A DNA stretch of 64,000 bases from Collinsella sp. An268 (GTDB lineage: Bacteria > Actinomycetota > Coriobacteriia > Coriobacteriales > Coriobacteriaceae). Positions 41,306 to 51,689 of this stretch are shown here, in pieces. The position numbers were made by a program, and so were the translations under genes. The stretch lies in NCBI RefSeq assembly GCF_002159765.1, contig NZ_NFJH01000002.1, positions 124,001 through 188,000 on the forward strand, given 5' to 3'. A model generated the notes under the pieces. That model saw nothing but the letters and a program-made list of their open reading frames with translations, was not told where the DNA came from and ran no database searches. Each line of letters begins with the position of its first letter. Within the stretch, counting starts at the first letter, position 1.

Positions 41306-41701
41306 ATGGCTCATGAGCTGCACGAATCCGGCGAAGACTACCTCGAGGCCATCCTCATGATTGAGAACGAGCGCGGGCTCGCCCGCTCCGTCGACGTGGC
41401 GGAGCGGCTCGGGGTAACCAAGGCGAGCGTGTCCAAGGCGATGGGAATCCTGGAAGGGCGCGGTTACATCGAGATGGCGCGCCGGCAGGTCAGGCTCACC
41501 GAGGCGGGGCGCGCCGTGGCAGAGCGCATGCTGGAGCGGCACGAGTACTTTCGCGGGTTGCTCGTGCGCGCCGGGGTGACACCGGAGGTCGCGGCGGCGG
41601 AGGCCTGTCACATGGAGCACTGCCTCTCGAGCGATTCCTTCGCCAAGCTGCGCGCCCACTTGGAGGGCATCGATGCGCGTTGCGCTATGCGCCCTTCTTG
41701 A
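41306..41701 (+). CDS. DtxR/MntR-type metal-dependent regulator
   Basis: A 131-residue protein with an N-terminal winged helix (SVDVAERLGVTKASVSKAM, about 26-44) and a short dimerisation/metal domain; no SH3-like domain. Metal ligands appear to be a mix: Asp and Glu in GEDYLEA (MntR type) and Cys/Glu/His in EACHMEHCLS (as in DtxR Cys102, Glu105, His106). It should sense Fe(II) or Mn(II). The gene ends inside the convergent dedA-like gene (17-bp overlap). The start follows AGAAAGG. Confidence 0.82.
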   Translation: MAHELHESGEDYLEAILMIENERGLARSVDVAERLGVTKASVSKAMGILEGRGYIEMARRQVRLTEAGRAVAERMLERHEYFRGLLVRAGVTPEVAAAEACHMEHCLSSDSFAKLRAHLEGIDARCAMRPS

Positions 41702-42314
41702 GGTTGGGGATGATGCGCTTCACGATCCAGAAGATCGCGACCACGACGACGAGCGCGATGATGACGTACTTCACGATGTCGGAGACCCACTCCGCCTGTT
41801 CGGAGACCTGCATCCACGCGCTGCCGGCCGCGGCGCCGAGCGAGCAGAGCACCGTGTTCCAGACGGCGGAGCCGACGAGCGTGAAGAGCGTGAACTTTGC
41901 CGGGTTCATGCGCGCGGTGCCGGCGGGGATGGATATGAGGCTGCGCACGACGGGGATGCAGCGGCAGATGAGGACCGTCGCCTGCCCCTTGCGGTCGAAC
42001 CAGTCGATGGCGCTGGCAATGTCGGATCCCTTGAAGCCGAGCAGGCGCATGGGGCGCGTCTCGAAGAAGCGCATGAGGCGTTCGCGCGAGAGCACCCAGC
42101 CGATGCCGTACAGGATGTAGGCGCCGAGGACCGAGCCCGCCGTCGCCGAGATGATGACGAGGGGCAGCACCATGTCGGTCGTGGTGGTGAAAAATCCCGA
42201 GAGCGGCAGGATGACCTCGCTGGGGATGGGCGGGAAGACGTTCTCGATGAAGATGAGGGCGCCCACGGCGAAGTAGCCGAACTGGTTGATGAAATCGAAG
42301 AAGAGGGTGTCCAT
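41685..42314 (-). CDS. DedA family membrane protein
   Basis: A 209-residue DedA-family protein with about five hydrophobic segments and the family motifs ENVFPPIPSEVILPLSGF (about 24-41) and FDRKGQATVLICRCIPVVRSLIS (split, about 104-126). DedA proteins are membrane flippase-like proteins linked to undecaprenyl phosphate recycling and proton balance. It is preceded on the same strand by an acyltransferase gene. Confidence 0.9.
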   Translation of the reverse strand: MDTLFFDFINQFGYFAVGALIFIENVFPPIPSEVILPLSGFFTTTTDMVLPLVIISATAGSVLGAYILYGIGWVLSRERLMRFFETRPMRLLGFKGSDIASAIDWFDRKGQATVLICRCIPVVRSLISIPAGTARMNPAKFTLFTLVGSAVWNTVLCSLGAAAGSAWMQVSEQAEWVSDIVKYVIIALVVVVAIFWIVKRIIPNLKKGA

Positions 42315-42477
42315 GGGGGACCTTTCTGCGGCCGGCGCGCGGGCCTGACCGTTTGGGGACGTTGCGAATCCGTGAGCCAGTGTAGCCGATGGGCGCACCG
42401 GTGCGGAGGGCCCGCCCCGCTTTCCATGGAGAATCGAGAAGTGGACGGGTCGCCCGCGACCGCGGCGGAAGGGGCGG

Positions 42478-43536
42478 TTAGGAGCGCTTGGGGGATGCGG
42501 GCAGCCACGTGACCTTGAGCACGCCCGAGAGCGGCCGCGCGATGGCGGGGAGCGCGCCAAGCGCCGTTGCGCCGGCGGTGACGAGGGCGACGGCGAGCGT
42601 GCCGAAGACGGGGTCGAGCATGAAGGCGGGGTCGTAGAAGGGCGTGTGGAACGTGAGCCAGGCACGGACGAGCCGGTGGACCACGTAGACGGGAAGCGTG
42701 CGGCGGCCCAGTGTGGTGAGCCATGAGTCGCCTGCCGGGGCGATCTTGAGCAGGGCGAGCGAGAAGATGCCCGCGATAGCCCACGTGATGAGGCGCGCGG
42801 CGATGCCGTCGGCGACGACGGTGCCGATGGGGCCTCTCCCGAGCCCGGGATAGGGGTTGTCGCCGTATACGAGGGTGAAGAAGCCATCGAAGGCATGGGC
42901 GTCCATGAGGCGCAGCGCACCGATCGCTGCCGCCGCCCCGACGCACAGCCAGAGGATGCGCCTTGCGCGCAGGCGCTCGAGTGCGGTGGGCGTGAGGTAG
43001 TAGCCCAGGGCGAACCAGGGGAGAAACGCGAGCGCGCGCCCCAGGGCGAGGATGCCGCTCGAGAGGTCGATGCAGCCGCTTGCGAGAGCGATGAGCGCCG
43101 TGAGGGCGATCCCGCGCGCCGGTTTCATGTGCGCGAGGACGGGTGTGGCGAGGTACCACCAGGCCATGGCGATGAGGTACCACGGCGCCGAGGTGAAGCG
43201 CAGCAGGCGCTCCGGATGGGCGAGAAGCACGCCGTTTACGGCGAGCAGCGCCGCCTGAAAGGCGAGCCCGAGTACGGCAAACGAGATGATGCGGTTGACG
43301 TTCAGCCGTCCCGCCCGATACGCGCCCTTGGCGAAGAGGCCGGACGTGAGCACGAAGAGCGGCATGTGGAAGAGGTAGATGATGTCGAAGGCGGCCGAGA
43401 GCGCGGCGTTGTCGTTGTGGATGGGATGCGCGATGTGGCCGAAGACGACCAAGATGATGAGCATCCCCTTGAGATTGTCGAACAGCGCGATGCGCGCCCG
43501 TCGCGGCGATGCCGCGGCCGTGGCTTCAGCTCCCAT
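42478..43536 (-). CDS. acyltransferase family 3 membrane protein
   Basis: A 352-residue multi-spanning (about ten segments) acyltransferase-3 protein. The family His lies in VFGHIAHP near 31-38, after FDNLKGMLI. Such proteins O-acetylate surface sugars or lipids. The substrate is unknown. The start was placed at 43536 (GAGGGG upstream) because the in-frame extension has no such site. It is divergent from luxS. Confidence 0.82.
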   Translation of the reverse strand: MGAEATAAASPRRARIALFDNLKGMLIILVVFGHIAHPIHNDNAALSAAFDIIYLFHMPLFVLTSGLFAKGAYRAGRLNVNRIISFAVLGLAFQAALLAVNGVLLAHPERLLRFTSAPWYLIAMAWWYLATPVLAHMKPARGIALTALIALASGCIDLSSGILALGRALAFLPWFALGYYLTPTALERLRARRILWLCVGAAAAIGALRLMDAHAFDGFFTLVYGDNPYPGLGRGPIGTVVADGIAARLITWAIAGIFSLALLKIAPAGDSWLTTLGRRTLPVYVVHRLVRAWLTFHTPFYDPAFMLDPVFGTLAVALVTAGATALGALPAIARPLSGVLKVTWLPASPKRS

Positions 43537-43616
43537 AGAACCCCTCGGTTGTACCTTCCCCAGCCGGTGCGCGCGGGGTTGCAGCGTGCCCGCGCCCATC
43601 CGGGCAAACCGGTATG

Positions 43617-43656
43617 ATAGCAGGGTTGGAACCGTAATAGCAGGGTTGGAACCGTA
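43617..43656. repeat. perfect 20-bp tandem duplication in the luxS leader
   Basis: ATAGCAGGGTTGGAACCGTA occurs twice in a row at 43617 and 43637, just upstream of luxS. The first copy also forms part of a TATGAT -10-like hexamer. It may change transcript leader length or spacing. Confidence 0.85.
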
Positions 43657-43675
43657 TGAGAGGATGAGGAGCACC

Positions 43676-44158
43676 ATGGACAAGATCGCGAGCTTCACCG
43701 TCGACCATCTGACGCTCGAGCCGGGGCTCTACGTGTCGCGCGTCGACCGCGACCCGGCGACCGGCGCCGCGGTGACGACGTTCGATATCCGCGTCACCGC
43801 CCCAAACCGCGAGCCGGTCATGAATACGGCCGAGGTGCACACCATCGAGCACCTGGGGGCGACGTACGTGCGCAACGACGCCGCGTGGGCATCCCGCGTG
43901 GTCTACTTTGGCCCCATGGGATGCCGCACGGGGTTCTACCTCGTGGTGTTTGGCGAGGTGGGGTCGCGGGAGGTGCTGCCACTCGTTCAGGGGCTCTTCC
44001 GGTTCGTGACGGGTTTTGAGGGAGAGATCCCCGGCGCGCGCCCGGAGGAGTGCGGCAACTACCTCGACCAGAATCTTGCCGCGGCTCAGTGGTGGGCGCG
44101 CCGGTACCTCGGCGTGCTCGACGGCATCGACGAGGCGCATCTCGCATACGGTGTTTGA
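43676..44158 (+). CDS. luxS: S-ribosylhomocysteine lyase LuxS
   Basis: LuxS splits S-ribosylhomocysteine to homocysteine and DPD, the precursor of autoinducer 2, in the activated methyl cycle. The 160-residue protein has the metal motif HTIEHL (about 55-60) and the C-terminal CGNYLDQN (about 124-131). GATGAGGAGCACC precedes the start. It is a single gene here; pfs (mtnN) is not visible. Confidence 0.95.
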   Translation: MDKIASFTVDHLTLEPGLYVSRVDRDPATGAAVTTFDIRVTAPNREPVMNTAEVHTIEHLGATYVRNDAAWASRVVYFGPMGCRTGFYLVVFGEVGSREVLPLVQGLFRFVTGFEGEIPGARPEECGNYLDQNLAAAQWWARRYLGVLDGIDEAHLAYGV

Positions 44159-44185
44159 TTGCGCACGAGGGATCCCCGCGTTTTC

Positions 44186-44338
44186 AGGGGGTTATTAATT
44201 CTAGTGCCTAGTTGGCGGCGGGTCTTGTGAGTAGCGGCGAACGTGCGCGGTCTTCTGACCTGCGGGATCTTTAGCGAGGCGCCCTCTCTCTACTTCGACT
44301 TGGGGCGCGCAACTAGGCACTAGATTGAATGACCCCCC
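44186..44338. repeat. 153-bp inverted-repeat (MITE-like) element, copy 2
   Basis: Left end AGGGGGTTATTAATTCTAG at 44186 and right end AACTAGGCACTAGATTGAAT to 44338. Length is identical to copy 1 at 4758-4910, and the internal words TCTGACCTGC, CTCTACTTC and GGGGCGC are shared, while the rest differs. It sits between luxS and a convergent gene. Confidence 0.85.
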
Positions 44339-44418
44339 CAATCTGCCCGTTGAGATCGGGGGAGAGCGGTCGGGGCCGGCTGAGCGGGCCGGGTCGGGGC
44401 TGTCGGCCGCCCGCGGCG

Positions 44419-44946
44419 CTATGCCGCGGGGCCCGGGACGAACGAGATGAGCGCGCAGGCGCCCGGCATGACGACGTCGGGCACCAGCACGAGCGCTGCG
44501 GCGCCCGGGTTGAACGATACGTCCTCGCCCGTGAGCCAGGCGGTCAGCCGGTTCATGAACGGGATGTGCCCGCAGGCGACGACCGTCTGCGCGCCCGCGG
44601 CGGCGACCCCGTCGAGAAACGCCACGTCGTCCTGCTCCCAGAGAGCCTCGCAGTCTTGGGGTGCGCCGGCGGCCACCCCGAGGCCCTCGAGTGCGCGGTG
44701 CGCCTCCTCGGCCGTCGCGCGCGCACGGTCGGCGGGGCTGGTCCAGAGCGCGATGGGGCCCGCCGCGTCGAGCGCGCCGAGTCCGCAGGCGTCCGCCGCC
44801 GCGGCGAGCTGGGCAAAGGTGGCGGGGAAGCCCGTCGGCGCCGCGAGGGCGGCGCGCCCCTCCGGCGTGAGCGCGCGCAGGGCGTCCGTAGCGGCCGCCT
44901 CGGGAGGCTCGGGCTTGCCGTGGCGGATGAGGATGAGCTGCTTCAC
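44419..44946 (-). CDS. SixA-like phosphohistidine phosphatase family protein
   Basis: A 175-residue small histidine phosphatase with an N-terminal IRHGKPEPPEAA (catalytic RHG at about 8-10) and a second His in VACGHIPFMNRL near 124. Size and the GHxPFMxxLTAWLTG segment match SixA-like proteins, which act on phosphohistidine proteins or small molecules. It follows upp by 22 bp on the same strand, so they form an operon. Confidence 0.83.
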   Translation of the reverse strand: MKQLILIRHGKPEPPEAAATDALRALTPEGRAALAAPTGFPATFAQLAAAADACGLGALDAAGPIALWTSPADRARATAEEAHRALEGLGVAAGAPQDCEALWEQDDVAFLDGVAAAGAQTVVACGHIPFMNRLTAWLTGEDVSFNPGAAALVLVPDVVMPGACALISFVPGPAA

Positions 44947-44968
44947 GGTGACTCCTTTGCCGTGGGGG

Positions 44969-45616
44969 CTAAAGCGTGCCGAAGATGCGGTCGCCCGCGT
45001 CGCCCAGGCCGGGCACGATGTAGGCGTTCTCGTTCAGGCACTCGTCGATGGCGCACGTGTAGATGTGCACGTCGGGGTCGGCCGCCTCGACCGCGGCGAT
45101 GCCCTCGGGCGCGGCGATGAGGACCATGAGCTTGAGGTCGCGCACGCCGCGGGCGCGCAGCGCGCGGATGGCGTCGATGGAGGAGCCGCCCGTGGCGAGC
45201 ATGGGGTCGACGATGAGGCAGGTGCGCTCGGCGATGTCACGCGGCATCTTGCAGTAGTACTCGTGCGGCTCGTGGGTGACCTCGTCGCGCTCCATGCCGA
45301 TGTGGCCTACGCGGGCGGACGGGATGAGGTCGAGCATGCCCTCGACCATGCCGAGGCCGGCGCGGAGGATGGGGATGATGGCGACCTTGCGCCCGGCGAT
45401 CTGCTTGCCCGTCGTGGCGCAGATGGGAGTCTCCACAGAAACGTCCTCGAGTGCGAAGTCGCGCGTCGCCTCGTAACCCTCGAAGATGGCGAGCTCGCGT
45501 ACCAGTTCGCGGAACTGCTTGGTGCCCGTGCGCTTGTCGCGCATGATGGTGAGCTTGTGCTGCACGAGCGGGTGGTCGATAACGGTCACGCGCGATGCGT
45601 CGAACGACTGTGCCAT
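44969..45616 (-). CDS. upp: uracil phosphoribosyltransferase
   Basis: Upp makes UMP from uracil and PRPP for pyrimidine salvage. The 215-residue protein has [14 protein letters not shown] (about 76-89), the PRPP loop DPMLATGGS (about 138-146) and the C-terminal [10 protein letters not shown]. It is the first gene of a unit with the SixA-like phosphatase. Confidence 0.95.
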   Translation of the reverse strand: MAQSFDASRVTVIDHPLVQHKLTIMRDKRTGTKQFRELVRELAIFEGYEATRDFALEDVSVETPICATTGKQIAGRKVAIIPILRAGLGMVEGMLDLIPSARVGHIGMERDEVTHEPHEYYCKMPRDIAERTCLIVDPMLATGGSSIDAIRALRARGVRDLKLMVLIAAPEGIAAVEAADPDVHIYTCAIDECLNENAYIVPGLGDAGDRIFGTL

Positions 45617-45775
45617 GGGGTCTCCTAGCGTCGGTGGTGTGCGGTGCCGGTGGTGGGGCCGGTTACCGTTTGCGTCCGCTGTCGATTATCGCACGCGCGG
45701 CGGACCCTGTTCTGCTATATCTGCTAAGTGGTGTTTTTTGCGCGCCTGGGCGCGCGGGCGGAGGGAGTGGCTGCG

Positions 45776-46246
45776 ATGGCTATCGAGCGGGTGCGGGCGT
45801 ATTTTGAGGCCGAGGGGATCGCCGAGCGGATCCTCGAGTTTCCCACATCGAGCGCGACGGTGGAGCTCGCGGCGGCCGCGGTGGGCTGCGAGCCCGCGCG
45901 CATCGCCAAGACGCTCTCGTTTGCGGTGGGCGAGCGCGTGGCGCTCATCGTCGCCGCCGGCGACGCGCGCATCGACAACCCCAAGTTCAAGGCGCAGTTC
46001 CACACCAAGGCGAAGATGCTCGCCGCCGCGGACGCCGAGCGGCGCATCGGGCACGCGGTGGGCGGCGTCTGCCCCTTTGCCGTGAACGACGGGTGCGACG
46101 TCTACCTCGACGCGAGCCTGCGCCGGTTCGATACGGTCTATCCGGCGTGCGGGAGCGCCAACAGCGCCATCGGCCTCACCCTGGCGGAGCTCGAGCGCTA
46201 CGCCCGACCCGTCGCCTGGATCGACGTCTGCAAGCTCCCCGCCTAA
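45776..46246 (+). CDS. YbaK/EbsC-type aminoacyl-tRNA deacylase
   Basis: A 156-residue YbaK/ProX-type protein. It has the family core AKTLSFAVGERVALIVAAGD (about 43-62), the lysine-rich NPKFKAQF near 67 and GGVCPFAV near 97. Such proteins remove wrong amino acids from tRNA (Cys-tRNAPro, Ala-tRNA). GGAGGGAG lies 8 bases before ATG 45776. It converges on the metal ATPase gene with 5 bp between. Confidence 0.87.
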   Translation: MAIERVRAYFEAEGIAERILEFPTSSATVELAAAAVGCEPARIAKTLSFAVGERVALIVAAGDARIDNPKFKAQFHTKAKMLAAADAERRIGHAVGGVCPFAVNDGCDVYLDASLRRFDTVYPACGSANSAIGLTLAELERYARPVAWIDVCKLPA

Positions 46247-46251
46247 AGGCG

Positions 46252-48159
<1,908 letters not shown>

Positions 48160-48177
48160 GGGGACTCCAATTGCACT

Positions 48178-48195
48178 TATGAACACACGCTCATA
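48178..48195. promoter_or_regulatory. SmtB/ArsR-type operator before the metal ATPase
   Basis: TATGAAC-ACAC-GCTCATA, an imperfect 7-4-7 dyad, 18 bases before the ATPase ATG. The same TATGAAC-N4 form is found twice before the regulator gene. Confidence 0.65.
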
Positions 48196-48302
48196 TATAA
48201 GCGGGGAAAAAGGCCGCGCGGGCGGCCGGGGAGAGCCGGCGGGCGGTGTGCGCGGGGCCGTTAGGGGTGGTGCGCGCACCGCCGTCCGCCGGCGGTGGGG
48301 GG

Positions 48303-48521
48303 CTACCGGAGGATCTCGCAGTCGGGCTCGATGTCTGCGGTGAGCCTGACCACGCGCTCGAGCACGTCGTCGAAGACGTCGTCGGCGGCGGTGAGCGTGA
48401 GCTTCTGCGTCATGAAGTTGACGCGTGCGCTCTCGACGCCCTCGATCTTCATGATGGCGTCCTCGAGCTTCTGGGCGCAGTTGGCGCAATCGATTTCATC
48501 GAGCTTAAAAGACTTGCGCAT
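48303..48521 (-). CDS. HMA-domain metal-binding protein
   Basis: A 72-residue single heavy-metal-associated domain. The metal site is DEIDCANCAQKLE (Cys at about 12 and 15). It probably hands metal ions to the P1B ATPase encoded next to it, which has no such domain of its own. AAGGAACC lies before the ATG. The Asp before the CxxC is common in Zn/Cd-type HMA domains. Confidence 0.88.
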   Translation of the reverse strand: MRKSFKLDEIDCANCAQKLEDAIMKIEGVESARVNFMTQKLTLTAADDVFDDVLERVVRLTADIEPDCEILR

Positions 48522-48622
48522 GGGGGTTCCTTTCCTTCTTGCGGGCGCCCGCGGGGGGCGGTGATTGCCGATGGGGTGCGCGGCTGCGCGCATGGGCGCG
48601 CCGCGCGACTGCCCGGTCTCGC

Positions 48623-48952
48623 TTACTCGCAGATATGCGTCATGCCCTGGGCGAGCATGGTGTGCACGTGGTCGTCGGCGAGCGAATAGATGAGGCTTCT
48701 GCCGTCGCGATCGAACCGTACGAGGCGGGCTTGCTTCAAGATGCGCAGCTGGTGGCTGACGGCGCTCTGCGTGGCGCCGATGGTGTCGGCGATGTCGCCC
48801 ACGGAGCGGGGGGTGTCGAAGAGCGCGTAGAGGATCTTGATGCGGGTCGTGTCGGAGAAGACCTTGAAGAGGTCGGCGAGGTCGTAGAGGAGCTCCTCGT
48901 CGGGCATGCAGAGATCGTTGGCGGCGGGAGCCGCGGCGGTGGGTTCTTCCAT
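48623..48952 (-). CDS. SmtB/ArsR-family metal-sensing repressor
   Basis: A 110-residue ArsR-family regulator with the winged helix IADTIGATQSAVSHQLRILKQA (split, about 53-74). The C-terminal helix DDHVHTMLAQGMTHICE fits the alpha-5 zinc site DxHx10HxxE of SmtB/CzrA. A Cys near residue 16 (DLCMPDE) could add an N-terminal ligand. It is predicted to release its operators when Zn or Cd binds. Start at 48952 has AGGAGG only three bases away, so a slightly different start is possible. Confidence 0.88.
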   Translation of the reverse strand: MEEPTAAAPAANDLCMPDEELLYDLADLFKVFSDTTRIKILYALFDTPRSVGDIADTIGATQSAVSHQLRILKQARLVRFDRDGRSLIYSLADDHVHTMLAQGMTHICE

Positions 48953-48976
48953 GGCCCTCCTTTCAAATCTCAAACG

Positions 48977-49028
48977 TATGAACAATCGTTCATATAACTG
49001 AGTCTGATTATATGAACGCATGCGCATA
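48977..49028. promoter_or_regulatory. two SmtB/ArsR-type operators before the regulator gene
   Basis: TATGAAC-AATC-GTTCATA (48977-48994) is a perfect 7-4-7 dyad. A second site, TATGAAC-GCAT-GCGCATA (49011-49028), keeps the left half. They overlap the AT-rich promoter region of the regulator gene and indicate autorepression. Confidence 0.82.
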
Positions 49029-49229
49029 CGTCAAGAGGAATCTGTGAGTTTTCGGTAAGAGGTCGGATGGGTTGGGGGAGGGGTGCCGTGCGGGATGCCG
49101 TTGCCCGCGAGATCGCTCGATGCGCGCGATGTGCCACGGGTCCATAAGAGGGATGCGCCGCCGCCGCGCGTTGCGGTAGGATACCTAACGGACGTCGACG
49201 CGCGGCCGTGGCCGCAGGAAGGGGAGCAC

Positions 49230-50132
49230 ATGATCATCGAGGAGCACGCCCTGTGGGGCGAGGAGCCCACTGAGGAGCATCCGGCGACTTACACGGCGTA
49301 TCTCGCCGATCCGCTCACCGCCGCGCCCGACGCACGGCGTCCCGCGATGGTCGTGTGCGGGGGCGGCGGCTTCGATCATGTGGTCTCCCACGAGAAGGAG
49401 CCGGTGGCCCTCGCGTACCTCAACAGCGGCTACCAGGTGTTTGTGCTCGAGTACGTGACGATGTCCACCGGAGACGTCGCCTACCCCGCGCCCGAGGCCG
49501 ACCTCGCCCGCATGGTCGCCACGGTTCGCGCCAACGCCGACGCGTGGCGCGTCGATCCCGGGCGCGTGGCGGTCGTCGGGTTCTCGGCGGGCGGCTTCGT
49601 ATGCGCGGCGCTCGCCGCCGGCTGGAAGACCGGTCCGTTTGCCGCCCTCGCCGGCGCCCGCCCCGAGCAGGTGCGCCCCGACGCGGCCGTGCTCTGCTAC
49701 CCGCTTCTCGACCTGCGCGTGGTGCGCGACGAGCAGCTGCGCGACCCGCGCATCGACCTGCGCGTGCCCAAGACGGGCGGCAAGACGGGGCGCGACCTCG
49801 TGATGGATTACCTGGCGCGCGTCGCCGGGGAGGCGACCGAGGAACGCCTGGCGGAGATCGCTCCGGTCAACCATGTCGACCGGTACATGGCGCCGACGTT
49901 TGTCTGGGGCGTCGCCGATGATAAGACGTGCCCGATCGTGCAGGTGCACGAGTTCGCCTGCGCCATGGCGCGCACCGGCGTTACGCATGAGGTGCACGTG
50001 TTCGACCGGGGCGGCCACGGGCTTTCGATGGCGAACGTCAACACGCGGGTGGATAACGCGGCGGAGCAGGCGATCGTGCGCCCCTGGTTCGACCTCGCCG
50101 CGGCCTTCCTCGAGCGGTGCGGGGTCGCATAG
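49230..50132 (+). CDS. alpha/beta hydrolase (esterase, BD-FAE-like)
   Basis: A 300-residue alpha/beta hydrolase of the esterase/lipase kind. The oxyanion region is VVCGGGGFDHV near 48, the nucleophile Ser lies in VVGFSAGGF (about 120-128), the acid in GVADDKT near 236 and the His in GGHGLSM near 269. No signal peptide. It likely removes acetyl or acyl groups from sugars. GGAAGGGGAG precedes ATG 49230. Confidence 0.86.
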   Translation: MIIEEHALWGEEPTEEHPATYTAYLADPLTAAPDARRPAMVVCGGGGFDHVVSHEKEPVALAYLNSGYQVFVLEYVTMSTGDVAYPAPEADLARMVATVRANADAWRVDPGRVAVVGFSAGGFVCAALAAGWKTGPFAALAGARPEQVRPDAAVLCYPLLDLRVVRDEQLRDPRIDLRVPKTGGKTGRDLVMDYLARVAGEATEERLAEIAPVNHVDRYMAPTFVWGVADDKTCPIVQVHEFACAMARTGVTHEVHVFDRGGHGLSMANVNTRVDNAAEQAIVRPWFDLAAAFLERCGVA

Positions 50133-50163
50133 TCGAGATTCGCTCGCACGAAATACAAAACAA

Positions 50164-50187
50164 CGTATATATTAGTGAATATATACG
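50164..50187. promoter_or_regulatory. 24-bp AT-rich perfect palindrome
   Basis: CGTATATATT-AGTG-AATATATACG, a perfect 10-4-10 dyad in a very GC-rich context. It could be an operator or a protein-binding site with melting potential; the bound protein is unknown. Confidence 0.55.
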
Positions 50188-50319
50188 CAAATATGAAATG
50201 CGATGATTCGCGTGCATTTGCGCGTGGCCAAAAACCGCAGCGAAATAATGAAAGACCCCCCTCTAGGAGGGCTGATGAAGAGCGCCGTCCGGATGTCGAG
50301 GGGCTGCTCGACGCGATAT

Positions 50320-50347
50320 CCGCCCAAAACGGAGTCTTTTTGGGCGG
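50320..50347. terminator. hairpin with A/T arms, possible terminator
   Basis: CCGCCCAAAA (50320-50329) pairs with TTTTGGGCGG (50338-50347) over 8 bases. It could end the esterase transcript, although it lies 188 bases after the stop. Confidence 0.45.
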
Positions 50348-50554
50348 GCCTGCGCGGCTTGAGCGCGCGGCGATGGCGCATTGGCACGGCCGGGGCGCGC
50401 GTCGACGCGCCTCGCTCGCGATGCATAATTATTTCGGTGAGGATTTTGTCCACCGCGGTGCGCCGCGAGGTGCGCGGGCATCGTTTCTGCGGCACGGCGT
50501 CCCCGCGCGCGGCGGGGATGGGTGCTATGGTAGCTATCAAGAGGTGATGCATCC

Positions 50555-51610
50555 ATGCATACGTGGACATGGGCAGAGGGCGCGTTTGTGGGCGCGCATG
50601 CCCGGGAGGCGAGCGGCGACGCGGCGTCGGCGGGCGAGGGTGCGGCTCCCTTCCCCGGCACACGGGAGCCTGATGGGGTGCGGGGAGCTGACGGTGCGTG
50701 GGTGCGGGTCAGCGTCGGCGCCACGGCAGAGGTCGATCTAGACGAGGGCTCCCCGCTGGTGCGCGAGGTGCTGCGCGACATGCCCCATGCGGCCGTTTCG
50801 TATGGGGAGCGCGATGCGTCCAGCGCCTGCGGCATCGTGGTGGTGCCCGCCGGGATGGGCCGGCGGCGCGAGGCGGCGCGTTTCGCGTTCGTCCTGCGTC
50901 CTCACTGCCTGGCGCTGGTCGAAGACGGACCACTCGCCCGGCCTCTTATCGAGCGCCTGGCCGCCGAGGGGGCGCCCGTCGAGGGTCCCGCCGACGCGCT
51001 CATGGGACTCATCCGGCTTCTGCTCCGCGACCAGCCGGCGCTGCTCTCGGAGGTGCGCGAGGACCTCGAGCTCATCGAGGAGGCCGTGCTCGAGGGGCGC
51101 GAGCGCCCGAACCGTGCCCTCATGATGGAGGACGCGCGTCGCATGCTCGGGCTCGATACGTTCTACCAGGGCCTTTCGGATATCGTCGACAACCTCGCCG
51201 AGGAGGGGGAGGGCCTCGCGAGCCCGGCGGAACGGCTGCGGGCAAAGGCGCTCGCCCGTCAGCTCGACCGGCTCGCGACCCGGCTCGAGGCGCTGCAGCA
51301 GTACGGCCTCGAGGTGCACAGCCTCTACCAGGAGAGCATCGACGTGCACCAGAACCATGTGATGCAGTGGCTGACCGTCGTGACGACGATCGCGATGCCG
51401 CTCACGTTCATCACAGGCTGGTACGGGATGAACTTCCCGCATATGGCGCTCTTCGACGCGGCGTGGGGGTACCCGGCGGTCATCGTGGTCTGTCTTGCCA
51501 TCGTTGCGGCCGAGGTGCGCTTCTTTCATCGACGCGGGTGGCTGCGCTTCGGCGGCGGGCGCCCGCGGCGCGGGCGCCGGGATCGGCGGCGCGGCGGGGA
51601 TGCGGCCTGA
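50555..51610 (+). CDS. CorA-like divalent metal ion transporter
   Basis: A 351-residue CorA-family Mg2+/Co2+ transporter: a large cytoplasmic N-terminal domain with long helices (about 130-270), then two membrane segments near the C-terminus with the diagnostic YGMNF motif (about 291-295). The C-terminal tail is Arg/Gly-rich. The start has AAGAGGTG upstream. Followed 79 bp later by a GH13 gene in the same direction. Confidence 0.88.
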   Translation: MHTWTWAEGAFVGAHAREASGDAASAGEGAAPFPGTREPDGVRGADGAWVRVSVGATAEVDLDEGSPLVREVLRDMPHAAVSYGERDASSACGIVVVPAGMGRRREAARFAFVLRPHCLALVEDGPLARPLIERLAAEGAPVEGPADALMGLIRLLLRDQPALLSEVREDLELIEEAVLEGRERPNRALMMEDARRMLGLDTFYQGLSDIVDNLAEEGEGLASPAERLRAKALARQLDRLATRLEALQQYGLEVHSLYQESIDVHQNHVMQWLTVVTTIAMPLTFITGWYGMNFPHMALFDAAWGYPAVIVVCLAIVAAEVRFFHRRGWLRFGGGRPRRGRRDRRRGGDAA

Positions 51611-51689
51611 CGGCGGGCTCGCGTACCCGCACCGGCGCGCCACGCTATACTGTTGCCGATGACAGATCGTCAACAGGAAGGATGGCACC

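Larger units (their letters stand above)
50133..50554. other. 422-base region between esterase and corA-like gene
   Basis: No supported gene. The left part (50150-50200) is strikingly AT-rich and holds a 24-bp palindrome; a hairpin lies at 50320-50347. An open + strand frame (50175-50741) runs across it, but its composition is that of an out-of-frame GC-rich shadow and it overlaps corA. Confidence 0.5.

Noticed and set aside
43537-43675. SAM- or SAH-type riboswitch before luxS
   Set aside because: The leader is short, holds a 20-bp duplication and shows none of the conserved words of those riboswitches.
50175-50741. 188-codon plus-strand open frame between esterase and corA-like gene
   Set aside because: Arg/Ala/Gly-rich without any domain, overlaps 187 bases of the corA-like gene in another frame and crosses a terminator-like hairpin.
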